Source: Omphiscola glabra
Taxonomy: Eukaryota > Mollusca > Gastropoda > Lymnaeidae
Direction: 5' to 3'
NCBI GenBank assembly: GCA_964017045.1
Contig: OZ024802.1
Location: 8,772,935-8,836,934 of the forward strand
Length of the DNA stretch: 64,000 bases
Shown here: piece by piece, positions 35,366-47,876 of the stretch
Layout: the number at the start of each line of letters is the position of its first letter
Position numbering within the stretch: position 1 is the first letter of the stretch
Program-made: the position numbers and the translations under genes
The notes under the pieces: generated by a model
The model's database searches: none
What the model was told of the DNA's origin: nothing
The model's input: only the letters and a program-made list of their open reading frames with translations

Positions 35366-35595
35366 ATTGTCACATTGTACAAATGACAATATACAAATTG
35401 TAGAAATGACAATATACACATTGTACAAATGACAATACACACATTGTACAACTGACAATATACACATTGTACAAATGACAATATACACATTGTACAACTG
35501 ACAATCTACACATTGTACAACTGGCAATATACACATGTACAAATAACAATATACACATTGTACAAATTACAATATACACATTGTAACAAATGACA
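35366..35595. repeat. ~23-bp minisatellite
   Basis: About ten copies with core acaatatacacattgtacaa. The cattgtacaa(t) part is partly self-complementary. Confidence 0.92.
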
Positions 35596-35864
35596 ACCGG
35601 CTTATCAACATGAGCCACCACAACTCTCTTTACATTCAAAAAATAAACTTTATTCAAGTATATTTACAGAATTTACACCGCTCTTTTCAATACTGCGATC
35701 TTCTTATATCACAGTCCAAACACTCTCAACGCGAGAACCTTATAGCAATTACAACACTTGTCGTGACAAAGTTAATTTCATGTGTAGTTTATGAACTGAA
35801 AATGCCAGGCTGCAATCCAGTCAAACACAGGGACTAGCCAATAAATACCCCTTTGGTACTAGCC

Positions 35865-36115
35865 GTTGTACAACTTGGTGGCACAGCTGTTAACGGTTAC
35901 AACCTGTTTGTACGAAGTTTTGGCACGACCTGCTGGTATTAACCATTGGTTCAACCTGTTGGTACAACCTATTGATACAGACTGTTGGTACGACCAGTTG
36001 GTACAATACTTTGGTTTATTACCTGCTGGCATAGACTGTTTGTACAACCTATTGGTGAAAACTGTTGGTGAAACCTGTTGGTACAGACTCGTGGTCAGCG
36101 TGACACTTCTACCAG
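35865..36115. repeat. Degenerate 17-20-bp repeat
   Basis: Imperfect copies of ttggtacaacctgttggtac; strongly diverged. Confidence 0.75.
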
Positions 36116-36579
36116 TAGGACCTACTATGCATGTACAATATTAACAAGACAATAAAGGCAATTTGTTCACAACTTTGGCTGTCAAAATAACCAAATAACC
36201 GTGGTTAAGTTATAACAAATATCATGTTACATGACAGGAGCATGGAAACAAAATGAAACACATTGAAACAAACGGATACTCATTTCTTAATTAATGTAAT
36301 TATGATATCAATTGAAAGATGGGCTGAGATCATGCATTTATCTAATATTGTCATCCATGGTCTTCAGTGGTACATGATATTACTTATGACAATGTAGATG
36401 TTGATGGGCTCAGCATTGAGATGAAGACCGTGTGCTGTGTGATAAGATGAATAATAAATAACACTTCAAGTATCCGTTGTTCGACACAACACTTGAACAT
36501 CAATTGAACGCTTTATGTACACAAGTGTTTAAACATCCACTCTATAAGATATAAACACGAGAACAACGGTCAATGTAAA

Positions 36580-36755
36580 GAAAACTTCATTCAATATAAC
36601 GAAAAATGTCATTCAATATAACGAAAAATTTCATTCTATATATACCGAACAATTTCATTCTATATATACCGAACAATTTCATGCAACATAAAGAACAATT
36701 TTTTTCAATATAACGAACAATTCTTTCAATATAACGAACAATTTATTGAAAATTA
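36580..36755. repeat. Degenerate ~25-bp repeat
   Basis: Six to seven copies of ttcattcaatataacgaa with internal variants. Confidence 0.85.
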
Positions 36756-36779
36756 AAATCTGTCCATTATCCACATGCG

Positions 36780-37655
36780 ATAATTATCCACTAATATCAT
36801 TGTTCTAAGGATATCACTGATCCCCTGATGTCAATTATCAACGTATATCAATGATCCCCTAATGTCAATTATCAACTTACCTCAGTGATCCCCTGACGTC
36901 AATTATCAACATATCTCAATGGTCCACTGATGTCAATTATCAACTTATATAAATGATCCCCTAATGTAAATTATCAATTTATCTCAATGATCTCTTAATG
37001 TCAATTATCAACTTATCTCAATGATCCCCTGATATCAATTATCAACTTATCTCACTGATCCCCTGATGTCAGTTATCACCATATCTTAATGGTCCACTGA
37101 TGTCAGTTATCAAATTATCTCACTGATCCCCTGATGTCAGTTATCAACATATCTCAATGGTCCACTGAATTTAGTTATCAACATATCTCAATGGTCCACT
37201 GATGTCAGTTGTCAACATATCTCAATGGTCCACTGATGTCAGTTATCAACATATCTCAAGGTCCACTGATGTCAGTTATCAACTTATCTCAATGGTCCAC
37301 TGATGTCAGTTATCAACTTATCTCAATGGTCCACTGATGTCAGTTATCAATATATCTCAATGTTTCACCGATGTCAGCTATCAACATATCTCAATGGTCC
37401 ACTGATTTCAGTTATCAACATATCCCAAAGGTCCACTGATGTCAGTTATCAACATATCTCAATGGTCTACTGAATTTAGTTATCAACATAACTCAATGGT
37501 TTACTGATGTCAATTATCAAAATATCTCAATGGTCCACTGATGTCAGTTATCAACATATCTCAATGGTCCACTGATGTCAGTTATCAACATATCTCAATG
37601 GTCCACTGATGTCAGTTATCAACATATCTCAATGGTCCACTGATGTCAATTTCCC
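36780..37655. repeat. 34-bp minisatellite
   Basis: About 25 copies of a unit with tatctcaatggtccactgat then gtcagttatcaaca. A ccctaatgtcaatt variant fills the left third, showing two expansion phases. Confidence 0.95.
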
Positions 37656-37799
37656 TTAAAGTAAATTAGTATACGGGAGGCATTTGTAAACTGATTTTTA
37701 AAAAAAATATTTATTGTACATTTCACAACTATTCACTAAAGATATCCATGTGTAGACACAAAAACAACACACAAGGATCACACATAAAGACAACATACA

Positions 37800-38025
37800 C
37801 AGACATCAAACACAGACAGCAAACACTTACAACAGGCACAGACAACAGGCACAGACAACAAACACAGACAGCACACACAGACAGCACACACTTACAACAG
37901 GCACAGACAACAGGCACAGACAACAGGCACAGACAGCACACGCAGACAGCAAACACTTACAACAGCCACAGAGAACAAACACAGACAGCACACGCAGACA
38001 GCAAACACAACAGGCACAGACAACC
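37800..38025. repeat. CA-rich 12-17-bp repeat
   Basis: Irregular copies of acaacaggcacagac and cagacagcacac; one strand is nearly devoid of T. Confidence 0.85.
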
Positions 38026-38898
38026 GACCATTTCATTACAATCAAAGCATCATTCGCATGATCAATCTTATCGTAGATTTTGGAATTATTTACACAATTT
38101 TGAAAAGCTAGAAAATAAAATAAATTCATTACATTCGCTAGAGCAAATAAGTTCTGCGCAGGTCAAGATAAACAAAGACCCGCTTTACCTGTTGGTTCAA
38201 GATTTGAGATTTTGTATCTCATTTCTCCCCTTGGATTTCAGTTTAAAAATTACAATTGTACGTGTAGATCGAAGTTTATTAGTATTTTTAATAGCAGTAT
38301 TTTAATTGTGAGCTTTCAGATTAGACCTTACGATATATTTCTTTTAGAATATTCAAAATAGCTTCTTAACTACGCTGTTCAAGTGATTAAAAAAATAAGT
38401 ACAAAAAGGATTATTTGATCCTAATTAAATCGCTAAATAAAAATTAAGTGTAATTTCGACGGTACAGGGTTTGTCATTTCAATGACCGGAAATCGTCACA
38501 TGACATTACTAATGTTACTATTTTTAGACAATGTTTTCGTAAAACATAGCATCTAACAATGTAGCTCTGCATATTATATTATTTAAAGCAGTAACAAATA
38601 GTAAAATCTATCGTAAAATGAATTTGTAACAAATCGTCTAGGTTAAGAACCTCTATGATGGCTCACAACAAAGTACCCAAAAGCTGTTGGCAGATTGGCC
38701 CAGCGGAATATGAGTATGTTTTATTATAATTTTAATGAGATTGGCCAGACTGAACGCCCGGATGTACTATTAATAGATGTTGGCCTCTTAATGATAAGCC
38801 CTATTGTATGTGCGCACGCAGTATGTTAAAAAGGACGTGGGTTATAACAAGAAGCGTAGAAAGGTCTCTAATATCTTGAATAAAATACTCTTAAGACT
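38026..38898. other. No gene recognised
   Basis: AT-rich unique sequence, possibly the 3' flank of the candidate terminal exon that follows on the minus strand. Confidence 0.4.
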
Positions 38899-39317
38899 TC
38901 AGATCCTTTCGACAACGTCACATTTGAACGTGATTTTACTGTTTATAATTTTGAAAGTAGGTCCGTTGGCGGAGGACGTGTCCGCCGACGGCAGAGGAAC
39001 TAACGTCACAGGTTTGGACTGTTCAGGAGCCCCGCCCGGTGGCGGCTCAGGGGTCTCTTTCCCGGAGACAGTTTTCAAGGGCGCCCGTGGGGGGCTCAAC
39101 ATCACGGGAGAGGGGGTCAGCGGCGACGTCATGGCATTGTTCTCGGGGCACACTGACCGCAGGTAGGCGCTTTCTTTGACCAGGGGCTGTGTGTCCTTGG
39201 CATGGAGAACATCGGGGCTCTCTTCCAGGCAAGACTCAGCGATCGTCCAGATTTCTAGAGGAGCACTATGTCGTCGGAGGCGGAGACTTCTCGGAACGTG
39301 ACGCCTCGGTGGTGTTC
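38899..39317 (-). CDS. Candidate terminal coding exon, Pro/Ser-rich, gene unknown
   Basis: The minus-strand frame is open for 138 codons from a good acceptor (polypyrimidine, then ACAAAACAG|GA at 39319-39318) to TGA at 38901-38899. It enters in phase 1. The product has a basic stretch (RSLRLRRHS), then PLEIWTIAESCLEESPD and a long Pro/Ser/Thr-rich part (MTSPLTPSPVMLSPPRAP). The segment is GC-rich against AT-rich flanks, as the definite exons here are. IWTIAE recalls the IWSxAE motif of Iroquois homeoproteins, but no homeodomain exon is visible, so I leave it unnamed. It could belong to a separate gene or be an alternative 3' exon of the GABA-B receptor gene upstream. Confidence 0.5.
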
Positions 39318-39579
39318 CTGTTTTGTGGGGGGTAATACGGGATGAACAAATGAATTACAGCGCAAATGCATCATTGAGCAAGCGTGATATAACCAAGTTA
39401 GCTTTGCAATTTATTTTATTTTTTAAAAAGTTTTTGTTAGGAGTACGTGGCAAGGGGTGAATAGATTCAAGGTTATTAATAATGATGTTATTGAATGAGA
39501 GAATAAATGCGAGGCTCGTACACAGTCACCACATATCTGAGGAATCTGAAATGCTGATAATGAATCAAACATGACAACA
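39318..39579. other. Upstream flank of the candidate exon
   Basis: Contains the acceptor region of the candidate exon; otherwise no feature recognised. Confidence 0.35.
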
Positions 39580-39767
39580 GAGGCATTTATGTGTACACAT
39601 GTCCAGTTGCCTGGCTTGGGTATTTATGTGTACACATGTCCAGTTGCCAGGCTTGGGTATTTATGTGTACACATGTCCAGTTGCCAGGCTTGGTTACTTA
39701 TGTGTACACATGTCCAGTTGCCAGGCTTGGTTACTTATGTGTTTACATGTCCAGTTGCCAGGCTTGG
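39580..39767. repeat. 37-bp minisatellite, five copies
   Basis: Copies of a unit with gtgtacacatgtccagttgc then caggcttgg. Clean and recent. Confidence 0.93.
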
Positions 39768-40184
39768 AATGAGCGTACAGAGCTGCGTTTAAAATTTTTT
39801 TTTTACATAATAAAGTAATAACTCCATCATTAAACTATTGCATTTTTACAGAACAAAGTACTGGCTCAATCATTTCTGCTAAATTCTCTTTGAATCTCCT
39901 CCACCCACACATTTTCTGGCTCATCCAATCAAATGGAGGACAGAGGCCAGCAACAATATCACCTTTAATATCAAAATAAAAAATATTGATTTCTGCAGGA
40001 AAACAAGTTGATGCTGAGATTTTCAACCAGGGATATTAGAAAGGGCCTTAAGGTTAACACGAAATTAATAGTACCAGTTCGGTCCTACACAGCCTACTGA
40101 TTGAGATCCGTTATAGTTTACCAAACTATACAGGTTAAGGTTCTTAATAGCGTAGACTATGCTGAATGAGGTCCCTTACAATGT

Positions 40185-40725
40185 CGCATTTTCCCCCTAT
40201 ATTTTGAGGACCCACAATCAATGTATTGATCATTCTGGCCTCTATATTTGTACAGGGGCTCACGATGTGCATGGTTTTGAAGGGGATACTTCTCGGGCTG
40301 CAAGGGCTACTCGGCGAGGGCATCATGAACTGGGGTCGTAAGACGCAAATGTATCAAGTGTAGTCGCCTCAACAGTTGCTTTTGGAAGTTTGTTCCAGTC
40401 CCTGATTGTATTTGGCGGGAATGAGGAGCTCTTTGACCAAGTTCTTGTTTTTATAAGCCGGAACTGCGTGTCATTCCCTCGTCGCTGTCCATTGGGGTGG
40501 GGGGAAAGAGGGACGAGTTTCTGTTAAATGGTGGAGCAGTGAACCAGCTCATTTTTTAAAAATCTTGTACATCACGGAGAGCCTGGATAGTTGTCGTCGT
40601 TCCTCTAATCCTGACCAGCCCGGTGTTTCCAGCAGTCTGCCAACACTTGAGGAAGTAAATTAATGATAGCTTCCCTTGATGAAAGTTTAAATAAGACTTG
40701 CCAATGTGACGTATAATAAATAGCC
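40185..40725 (-). mobile_element. Decayed LINE RT C-terminus
   Basis: On the minus strand, RRQLSRLSVMYKIFK is followed by a frameshift and stop, then NDTQFRLIKTRT and FPPNTIRDWNKLPKATVEAT. This is the same C-terminal domain as the copy at 21767-22022, but longer at its 5' side. At least one frameshift and one stop make it a pseudogene. Confidence 0.7.
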
Positions 40726-40884
40726 TTATTTTCTCCATATGGCTCTTTTTATTATGTGAATAAGTGTGACTTTTTGTTATGTGAACAATTGTGACTTTAG
40801 TTATGTGAACAATTGTGACGTTTTGCTTGTGAATAATTGTGAATTTTTGTTATCTAAATAATTGTAACTTCTTGTTTTGTGAAT

Positions 40885-41165
40885 AATGCCCTCCGTCCTA
40901 ATCTGCTATGCCCTCCGTCCTAATCTGATATGCCCTCCGTCCTAATCTGCTATGCCCTCCGTCCTAATCTGCTATGCCCTCCGTCCTAATCTGCTATGCC
41001 CCGCGTTCGCATCTGATATGCCCCCCGTCAAAATCTGTCGTGCCCCACCCCCCCTTCGGCATCTGATATGCCACCTGTCCGCATCTACTATGCCCCCCGT
41101 TCGCATCTGCTATGCCACATGTCCGCATCTGATATGCCCCCCGTACAAATCTGCTATGGCATGTT
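40885..41165. repeat. ~22-bp minisatellite
   Basis: About 12 copies of tatgccctccgtcctaatct plus gc, changing to a ccccccgttcgcatctg variant on the right. Confidence 0.9.
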
Positions 41166-42484
41166 CACACGTTTGACAATTTTTCAGGTCCAAATTCTGG
41201 GTCATCTTTGAATATTAATATTTCATTTCCCTACACCAGTGGAAGATAAGCTTCATGTGAACAACCGAGATATGTGGGTCATGTGAATACAACCGAGATA
41301 TGTGGGTCAAAATGTATTCATTTGAATACAATCAGGATGTTTGACATGAAGACAGGCGTCTCATAGCCACAGTTTCGTATTCCTCCTTCACGGTGGCTTC
41401 TGTTAACACACACTTTTCACAGTATAGCGAGAAAGGGGGGAAAAACGACCCCCCCCCCCACACACACACATTTCTAGAATGCAATCTATGATTTTTTATA
41501 TTAGATTTTATTCAAATACAGTGCAAATCTTTTTTTTAAAACTCGAGGGAAAGCAGGAACTTCAAGTCTATTTTCGATTAGCCAATCATTTTATCTGATG
41601 GATAAGGGGTAAATTTTTTTAAAACATTAAATCTTGTATATAAGCAGATAATTACAGCCAGTATTATTTTTATATAAATTTGATCAAACCTACTCAAGAA
41701 AGGCACGAAATAAAATAGGTTATTTTTTTCGATTCAGGAAAGGGAACCTCCTTTGTGATATCATGACATAAATCTTATGTGTTTACTTTGGACAATCTGG
41801 ATTATTCTCTTTTACAACAAAATTACATATAGTATCTGTGTTATCTACTTAAAGTAAAAACTGCAGAGATCTCATTTACTCTACTTTTTCTCATTGGGCC
41901 ATGTAGTCGGAACAAACATTCACAAACCCAACCCCAAATTCTAGCAGGTTCGGAGGAGTCCAATTTTTTATTGTTTTACAAAAGAATCTACCTTTCCCCA
42001 ATCTAAGGTCACTATTTGGTTGATATAGATGGGTCATTTCACATTTTGCCCTCTTTAAATCGAGTGTGCTAGTTACACCTCTGAAATGATCCTTTACGGC
42101 TCAATAGAGAAGTATAGATTTGGCTTAAGCAGAGGTGATTTAATTTTAGACTTTTTGACAAGTAGTTAATTAACCGGAAGCTCTTTCAACAGTACACGAC
42201 TTTCTATTGATAATTAACTCGAAGCTCTTTCAACAGTACACGACTTTCCCTTGGTAATTAACCGGAAGCTATGTTACTGCCTCAAATTATGGGAGACATT
42301 ATTTCCTAAAATACAAATATAGCTTTAGGCTATAACCTTGCAAAAGTATATCACAGAGAAAATATATCTGATGGTGGAAACTGCTGTTAGAAAGGCAGCT
42401 TAACAGAATCATATGCATACATCTTTCATTATTGTGATGGTTAATACGGCAACAGCGATGAATGTGATAATGCTGGGGTGTAGA
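41166..42484. other. No gene recognised
   Basis: AT-rich sequence with short local duplications (near 41255-41310 and 42165-42260). No coding exon seen. Confidence 0.45.
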
Positions 42485-42637
42485 CAGAGGCGTAACTGGG
42501 TTTATGGCGCCCTTGGCTAATTTATTTTTTTAAATAATAAAAATTTAAAAATTAGAGATTTAGCGGCGCCCTTTAGAACTGGCGCAGGCTGGCGCCCTTG
42601 GCAACTGCCCCAATGCCAAGCCGTTGTTACGCCTCTG
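42485..42637. mobile_element. 153-bp MITE with perfect 8-bp target duplication
   Basis: Inverted ends cagaggcgtaac and gttacgcctctg. The flanking ggtgtaga is identical on both sides (42477-42484 and 42638-42645). An 8-bp duplication is hAT-like. The interior has mirrored ggcgccc blocks and no coding capacity. Confidence 0.88.
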
Positions 42638-43405
42638 GGTGTAGAGATGGACATGGCTGGTGATCACACAACGGTCAGTGTTAGTAGACATTTAACATTC
42701 CACAGCAAACACACTGGAAACCAAACAGTTCAAATGAACAAAATACAACCAGTCTCCCGCACCCACAGAAACAAACATTGAAAAAAAAAAGAAATGAAAG
42801 CCTTAGGAGTAGAGCGCTATTTTAAACGACTCCCTCTCTTTTGAAACTATACCATAGTCTTTTTAAGCAGCAACCCGGTGTTTTCAATTTAGTTTGAAGA
42901 CAAAAAACAATATGTCATAATATATTAATATACGATTATATTTGGTACTTTTGACAAATCAAACGGCTTATAATAGAAGGCAGGAATGGTAACAAAACTA
43001 ATCAGCAGGCAGTCTGAATGGAAATTAAATCTAAACATATCTTCTTTCTAAGGAATCAAGAGATTCACAAACACGTATCTCCTACAGAATCGCAAACTCT
43101 GCGGTAAAGGGTTGTCCTTGTTGTTTATAGAGAGAGAAGAGGCTGTCAAATTGACTTCTCTCATACTGACGTTGTTGCCAGTGTCTACTGATTATTCGAT
43201 TCTAATAATCACGCGAGATCTTCGTGGTGCACGGATTATTCGGGCACTTGGTGACACAAAAATGTTTCTGGAGAAGTTCGCTTCGTTTTATTTCCGTGAG
43301 ACGAACGTCAGGTAAACTAATCAATTGACACGTCGTCAAAGTGTTTAGTGGTACGTTTAACAGTGGCGCGTGGAACTGTCTGATATGTGTACTAATCTGT
43401 CTGGT
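42638..43405. other. No gene recognised
   Basis: Unique AT-rich sequence; a short open frame at 43112-43315 has no recognisable domain or splice support. Confidence 0.4.
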
Positions 43406-43409
43406 TTAA

Positions 43410-43720
43410 TCTTCTGTACTATACTATACTATACTATACTATACTATACTATACTATACTATACTATACTGTACTATACTATACTGTACTATACTATACT
43501 GTACTATACAATACTCTACTATACTACATTATTAAATATAATATACTCTGACATAAACTTTACTGTACTATATTGTACTAATCTATACTTTAGTAAACTA
43601 TAACATATTAAACTATACTATAATAAACTATACTATATTATACTATATTAAACAATACTATAATATACTCGACTATACTATACTATACTAAACGATACTA
43701 AACTAAATTATACTTTTACT
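43410..43720. repeat. (TATAC)n pentanucleotide repeat
   Basis: A clean pentanucleotide run on the left decays to the right into TATAT/TAAAC variants. Confidence 0.93.
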
Positions 43721-43838
43721 ACACAATCATGAATTATTATACTCAAGCTTCATTCAGCAGTTAAAAATCAGTTTTCTAATTCCTTGAATACCAAAATACC
43801 AATCAAGTATTCAGGAGCGTACGACACTCAGGTCATGG

Positions 43839-44091
43839 GGTTACCGGAAATTTGATCGAAAGAAATTTCATCGACGGAAAATTGATCGACGGTAATTTGA
43901 TCGAACGGAAATTTGGTCGAATCTTTTTTTCAGTCCAGACGTTAAAATTATCGTCAAATTTCTTTTTGAACGCACTATACTATATAGTAAAACAAAATAA
44001 TGCGTTTAAAAAGAAATTTGACGCAAAATTTTAACGTATAGATTAAAAAAACGATTCGACCAAATTTCTTTCGATCAAATTTCCGGAATCG
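43839..44091. mobile_element. 253-bp foldback MITE with perfect 9-bp target duplication
   Basis: Nearly the whole element is an inverted repeat: ccggaaatttgatcgaaag at the left mirrors ctttcgatcaaatttccgg at the right. The similarity continues inward through gacgttaaaatt / aattttaacgt. Between them is a short AT-rich loop with actatactatatagta. Direct repeats aggtcatgg flank it (43830-43838 and 44092-44100). A 9-bp duplication with long TIRs suits a Mutator-like (MULE) element. Both arms carry GATCGA-GGAAATT sub-repeats. Confidence 0.85.
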
Positions 44092-44100
44092 AGGTCATGG

Positions 44101-45080
44101 CAAAAAGTAGTACCCGGCTCTATGACGTCGGCTATTTTTACACCATGTAAGCGGAATGTCTTAAACACGACCTTTGAATTTATATCCCTTGCCATTCAAC
44201 ATCATGACATCCCTCGCCACTCAACATCATGACATCTTTATGGTTAATAAAAACACATTCATTGTGAATATAAATTAATATCAACAAGCAAATAGAGAAA
44301 ACAAATTATCAGGCTGTTAGTAAGTAATGATCGATGGGGATGAGTGAAGATGTCAGAATGCAGACGGACAGAGAGGCAGATATAAGATGTTATAAGATGT
44401 TAGTAAACACCAGGAGACACATACCGCAAGAGCATGCATATTAGGGAACAACCCATTTGAGTTGTCACTCTTTTCACCGTGAGTCTGAAAACGTCAATGA
44501 CATCTCATTATGTGACAGAATCAATGACATCTCATTAAGTGACAGAATAAAACAGCAAGGTGCATTAATTAAAAAAAAATGAATAAAAAAACAGAACAGT
44601 TTTCAATGATGCAAAAAAAGATGTGTTGATAATTACCTAGTTGTAAATTATAGTCTTCAGGGGGTGAAAGTTCTGCTTCAGCTTGTCAGTCACGTATGGT
44701 CACGTGTTGCCTGACTTGGCACTAGTAGTCTTTAAGCTTTAATAAGTAGTATCGCTGACGCAGAATTCGTTTTTTGTTTTGTTTTTTGTTTTTGTACCTC
44801 TTATATTTCAAGTTTGACCATTAAAAGAGTCATATCTCTGTAGTTAGTGCTCTTGTATTATTTCTGACCTTGGCTTCAAAACTCTTAATAGAAATCGGTT
44901 ATAATTTTACTACATAAAATAGCCGGCACTTCCAGCCTATTTAATGTTGATTAAATTTTACAGCATCTTTCGCTATAATCACAATGGAAATGACTTTAGC
45001 GTCACCACACACTTATCGGCTGGTCTACTTTTCAAAGTTAAATTATTTATCATTTCATATTTAGTCAACCCCAAGTTGTA
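44101..45080. other. No gene recognised
   Basis: AT-rich sequence with small duplications (tcaacatcatgacatc near 44190-44235; caatgacatctcatta near 44490-44540). No gene seen. Confidence 0.45.
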
Positions 45081-45084
45081 TTTT

Positions 45085-45300
45085 AAGGTATATTTTAAGG
45101 TATTTTTAAGGTATATCTTAAGGTATAATTTGAGGTTAATTTAAAGCTATATTTAAGGTATATTTTAGATATATTTTAAGGTATATTTAAGGTATATTTT
45201 AAGGTATATTTTAAGATATATTAAAGGTATATCTAAATGTATATTTAAGGTATATTTTAAGGTATATCATAAGGTATTTTTTAAGGTATCGTTTAAGATC
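45085..45300. repeat. 13-bp AT-rich minisatellite
   Basis: About 16 copies of aaggtatatttta with short indels. Confidence 0.9.
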
Positions 45301-45554
45301 GTTTTGTCTTTTAAACATTTTTAATGAAACAAAAACGGGATAAAAAAAAGCCAATGACTTATAGTGGTGACTGTTTTAACATGGAGCTAAAACTCTGTTA
45401 ACACCGTATTGGGTGTTGGCGAACAAGTCAATGCTTGTTGAAGGAAGGCGGTCAGAAAGACAATACAACAGTTAGCTATTGATGAGCACGAAGAGTGGAA
45501 GGGACATAGAGATGGAATGAGTAGTAGAGAGAGAGTCGTAGATTGTAAACGAGA

Positions 45555-45960
45555 TGTTCACAAGTCTGAGATGTTCAATAGTCTAAGATATTCACAAGTC
45601 GGAGAGGCTCATACGTCTGAGATGTTCACAGGGCTGAGATGTTCAATAGTCTGAGATGTTCACAGGTCTGGGATGTTCACAAATCTGAGATGCTCATAAG
45701 GCTGAGATGTTCACAGGGCTGAGATGTTCAATAGTCTGGGATGTTCACAGGGCTGAGATGTTCAATAGTCTGAGATGTTCACAAGTCTGAGATGTTCACA
45801 TGGCTAAGATCTTCACAACTCTGAGATCTTCACAAGACTGAGATCTTCACAAGACTGAATTCTTCACAAGTCTGAAATATTCACAAGACTGAAATCTTCA
45901 CAAGTCTGAAATCTTCACAAGTCTCAGATCTCCACGAGTCTGAGATGTTCAGAAGGATTA
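45555..45960. repeat. 17-bp minisatellite
   Basis: About 23 diverged copies of gagatgttcacaagtct; a gagatcttcacaagact variant fills the right end. Confidence 0.9.
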
Positions 45961-46530
45961 CAAGCATACACATGGCATGATTAAATTATGATGCCTCTAA
46001 TTTTCAAATTAAAATTTTGTTTTTGTGTTTTCCCAGAGAAATTCTTCATTTCGGATCTTTGTAGCGTGGGATAAAATATGCTGAAAAATGAATTTAAGGA
46101 CATGCTTTATGTTCCAAAGTGCTGTGATGACACCATCCAAAAAGCTAATTTTTATTTCTTGAAATTAGGGAGTCGAGATGCATCACATGATTATCTGTGT
46201 CAGATTACCGTCCAGATGATCAGTCTAAACAAAAAAATCAAACTCATGCCATTTGTGACCAATTATACCGGACATTGTGGCGGAATTTTTCTCATGGCAC
46301 AAATTATGTCAGTGGTATTTGATTACAAGCTAATATTGCAAACAAATATAAGACCAGTTTGTATATTATAATCAAGGATTTGTCGTCGCCAAAAAATTAT
46401 GGCTTATGTTTCACGTGGTAAAATGTTTCATTTCACTTTTTAAAAAACACCAAAGAAAAAAAAATAAATTGATTCATTATTCCTTTAGAGGAAAGAACAA
46501 GGCGTAAAGCAAGATCTTATGTGTTAAAAT
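45961..46530. other. No gene recognised
   Basis: Holds an open frame of 97 codons (46078-46371) without splice-site support, known domain or compositional contrast; I treat it as chance. Confidence 0.4.
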
Positions 46531-46534
46531 GAAG

Positions 46535-46960
46535 GAAATTCTCAGTGTTACAATGGACGAACAGTCTCAGCTTTTTTTTTTTTACAATGGATGAGAAGTC
46601 TCATTTGTTGCAATGGAAGAGAAGTCTCAGTTTTTTTAACAATGAATGAAAAGTATCATTTGTAACAATGAATGAAAAGTCTCATTTGTAGCAATGAATG
46701 AAAAGTATCATTTGTAACAATGAAGGAAAAGTCTCATTTGTAACAATGAATGGGAAAAGTCTCCTTTGTAACAATGAATGAAAAGTCTCATTTGTAACAA
46801 TGAATGAAAAGTCCCATTTGTAACAATGAATGAAAAGTCTCATTTGTAACAATGAATGAAAAGTCTCATTTGTAACAATGAATGAAAAGTCTCAGTTTGT
46901 TACAATGGATAAAAAGTCTCAGGTGTTACAATGGATGAAATGTCTCAGTCCTTACAATGG
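46535..46960. repeat. 26-bp minisatellite
   Basis: About 16 copies of acaatgaatgaaaagtctca plus tttgta. Confidence 0.94.
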
Positions 46961-47172
46961 ATGATCGGCTAAAAGCATCTGTTAAGACAATCACCACTAC
47001 AGTTGGCTGTGTTAAAACCAACATTTCTACTTCTATGATGTTGCGACCCCTACTCTGTCAATCTTATAGAAGGCAATGTCTCCCATCAAAACTCTGTTAC
47101 GCGTTTATTTCCCTTAGAACACCCATTTCCCATCAACCCATGCAACACACAACAACCATGCGAGCTACATAC

Positions 47173-47350
47173 AAGATTCCCTGGGTTAGTATCCACGCTA
47201 CCAAATGACGTCATCAAACCTTGTGCTCCCGCAGTTACGTCGAACACACTTTCTGAAGATGCGGCGCTTCCTGTTTTATACGGCAAAATGCGGATGTTGG
47301 TGACACCCATGAGCGGCTGTCTTTCACCGAGGGCAACTTGTTTGCTCTCT
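47173..47350 (-). CDS. Candidate coding exon, possible alternative GABA-B tail
   Basis: The minus strand reads ESKQVALGERQPLMG, then TNIRILPYKTGSAASSES and FDVTAGAQGLMTSFGS, in a GC-balanced frame with codon use like the definite exons. Several AG acceptors sit in the GACAGAGAGAGC stretch at its start. Possible donors are TTTG|GTAGCG (47201) and CTT|GTATGT (47172). It lies 0.5 kb beyond the annotated GABA-B stop on the same strand. It could be an alternative C-terminal exon of that gene, or part of another gene, or a chance frame. Confidence 0.4.
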
Positions 47351-47484
47351 CTGTCACGTGACGATAACATTTTAGGTGATTGTAAATCATGTCTCAATTT
47401 GTAATCATGTCATGGATTCTAATTTTAAAAAAAACCTAATTAACTTTACTTAAAAAAGACTTATTCAGAAGTTCCATTCATGAA

Positions 47485-47694
47485 CAGAGGCGTAGCTAGA
47501 GTGTTTGGCGCCCGTGGACAAGATTCGCGCCCGGTGACAAGATTCATTTTAAAGCGCCCTCTTTTCCTTTTTTCAAATCTAAAACCCATTATTTTAATCA
47601 ATAACATAGCAAAGCACATTTTGGCGCCCGTAACTAGCCGGCGCCGGGTACATCTGTACCCACCCTGCCTCCCCCCCCTTACGCTACGCCTCTG
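47485..47694. mobile_element. 210-bp MITE of the CAGAGGCGTAGC family
   Basis: Inverted ends cagaggcgtagc and gctacgcctctg. The flanks ttcatgaa and ttcacgaa match at 7 of 8 positions as the 8-bp target duplication. The interior has ggcgcccg blocks near both ends. Confidence 0.87.
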
Positions 47695-47876
47695 TTCACG
47701 AAAGTCAATTTTCCAGTAGTGACAATGGGGCACTAAGAAATGCCTCATGCTAAATGAGTGGGGAAACTACATTAAAGAGTATAGGACAGTGAGCTGCTTA
47801 TGTGACAAGTATTTGACTCATGTGTATCCCATTGAGACAAATGCCGGGAAACGTTATTTAAACAATAGTTGTTGAC

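Noticed and set aside
46078..46371. 97-codon plus-strand frame
   Set aside because: No recognisable domain, AT-rich codons and no splice support; consistent with chance.
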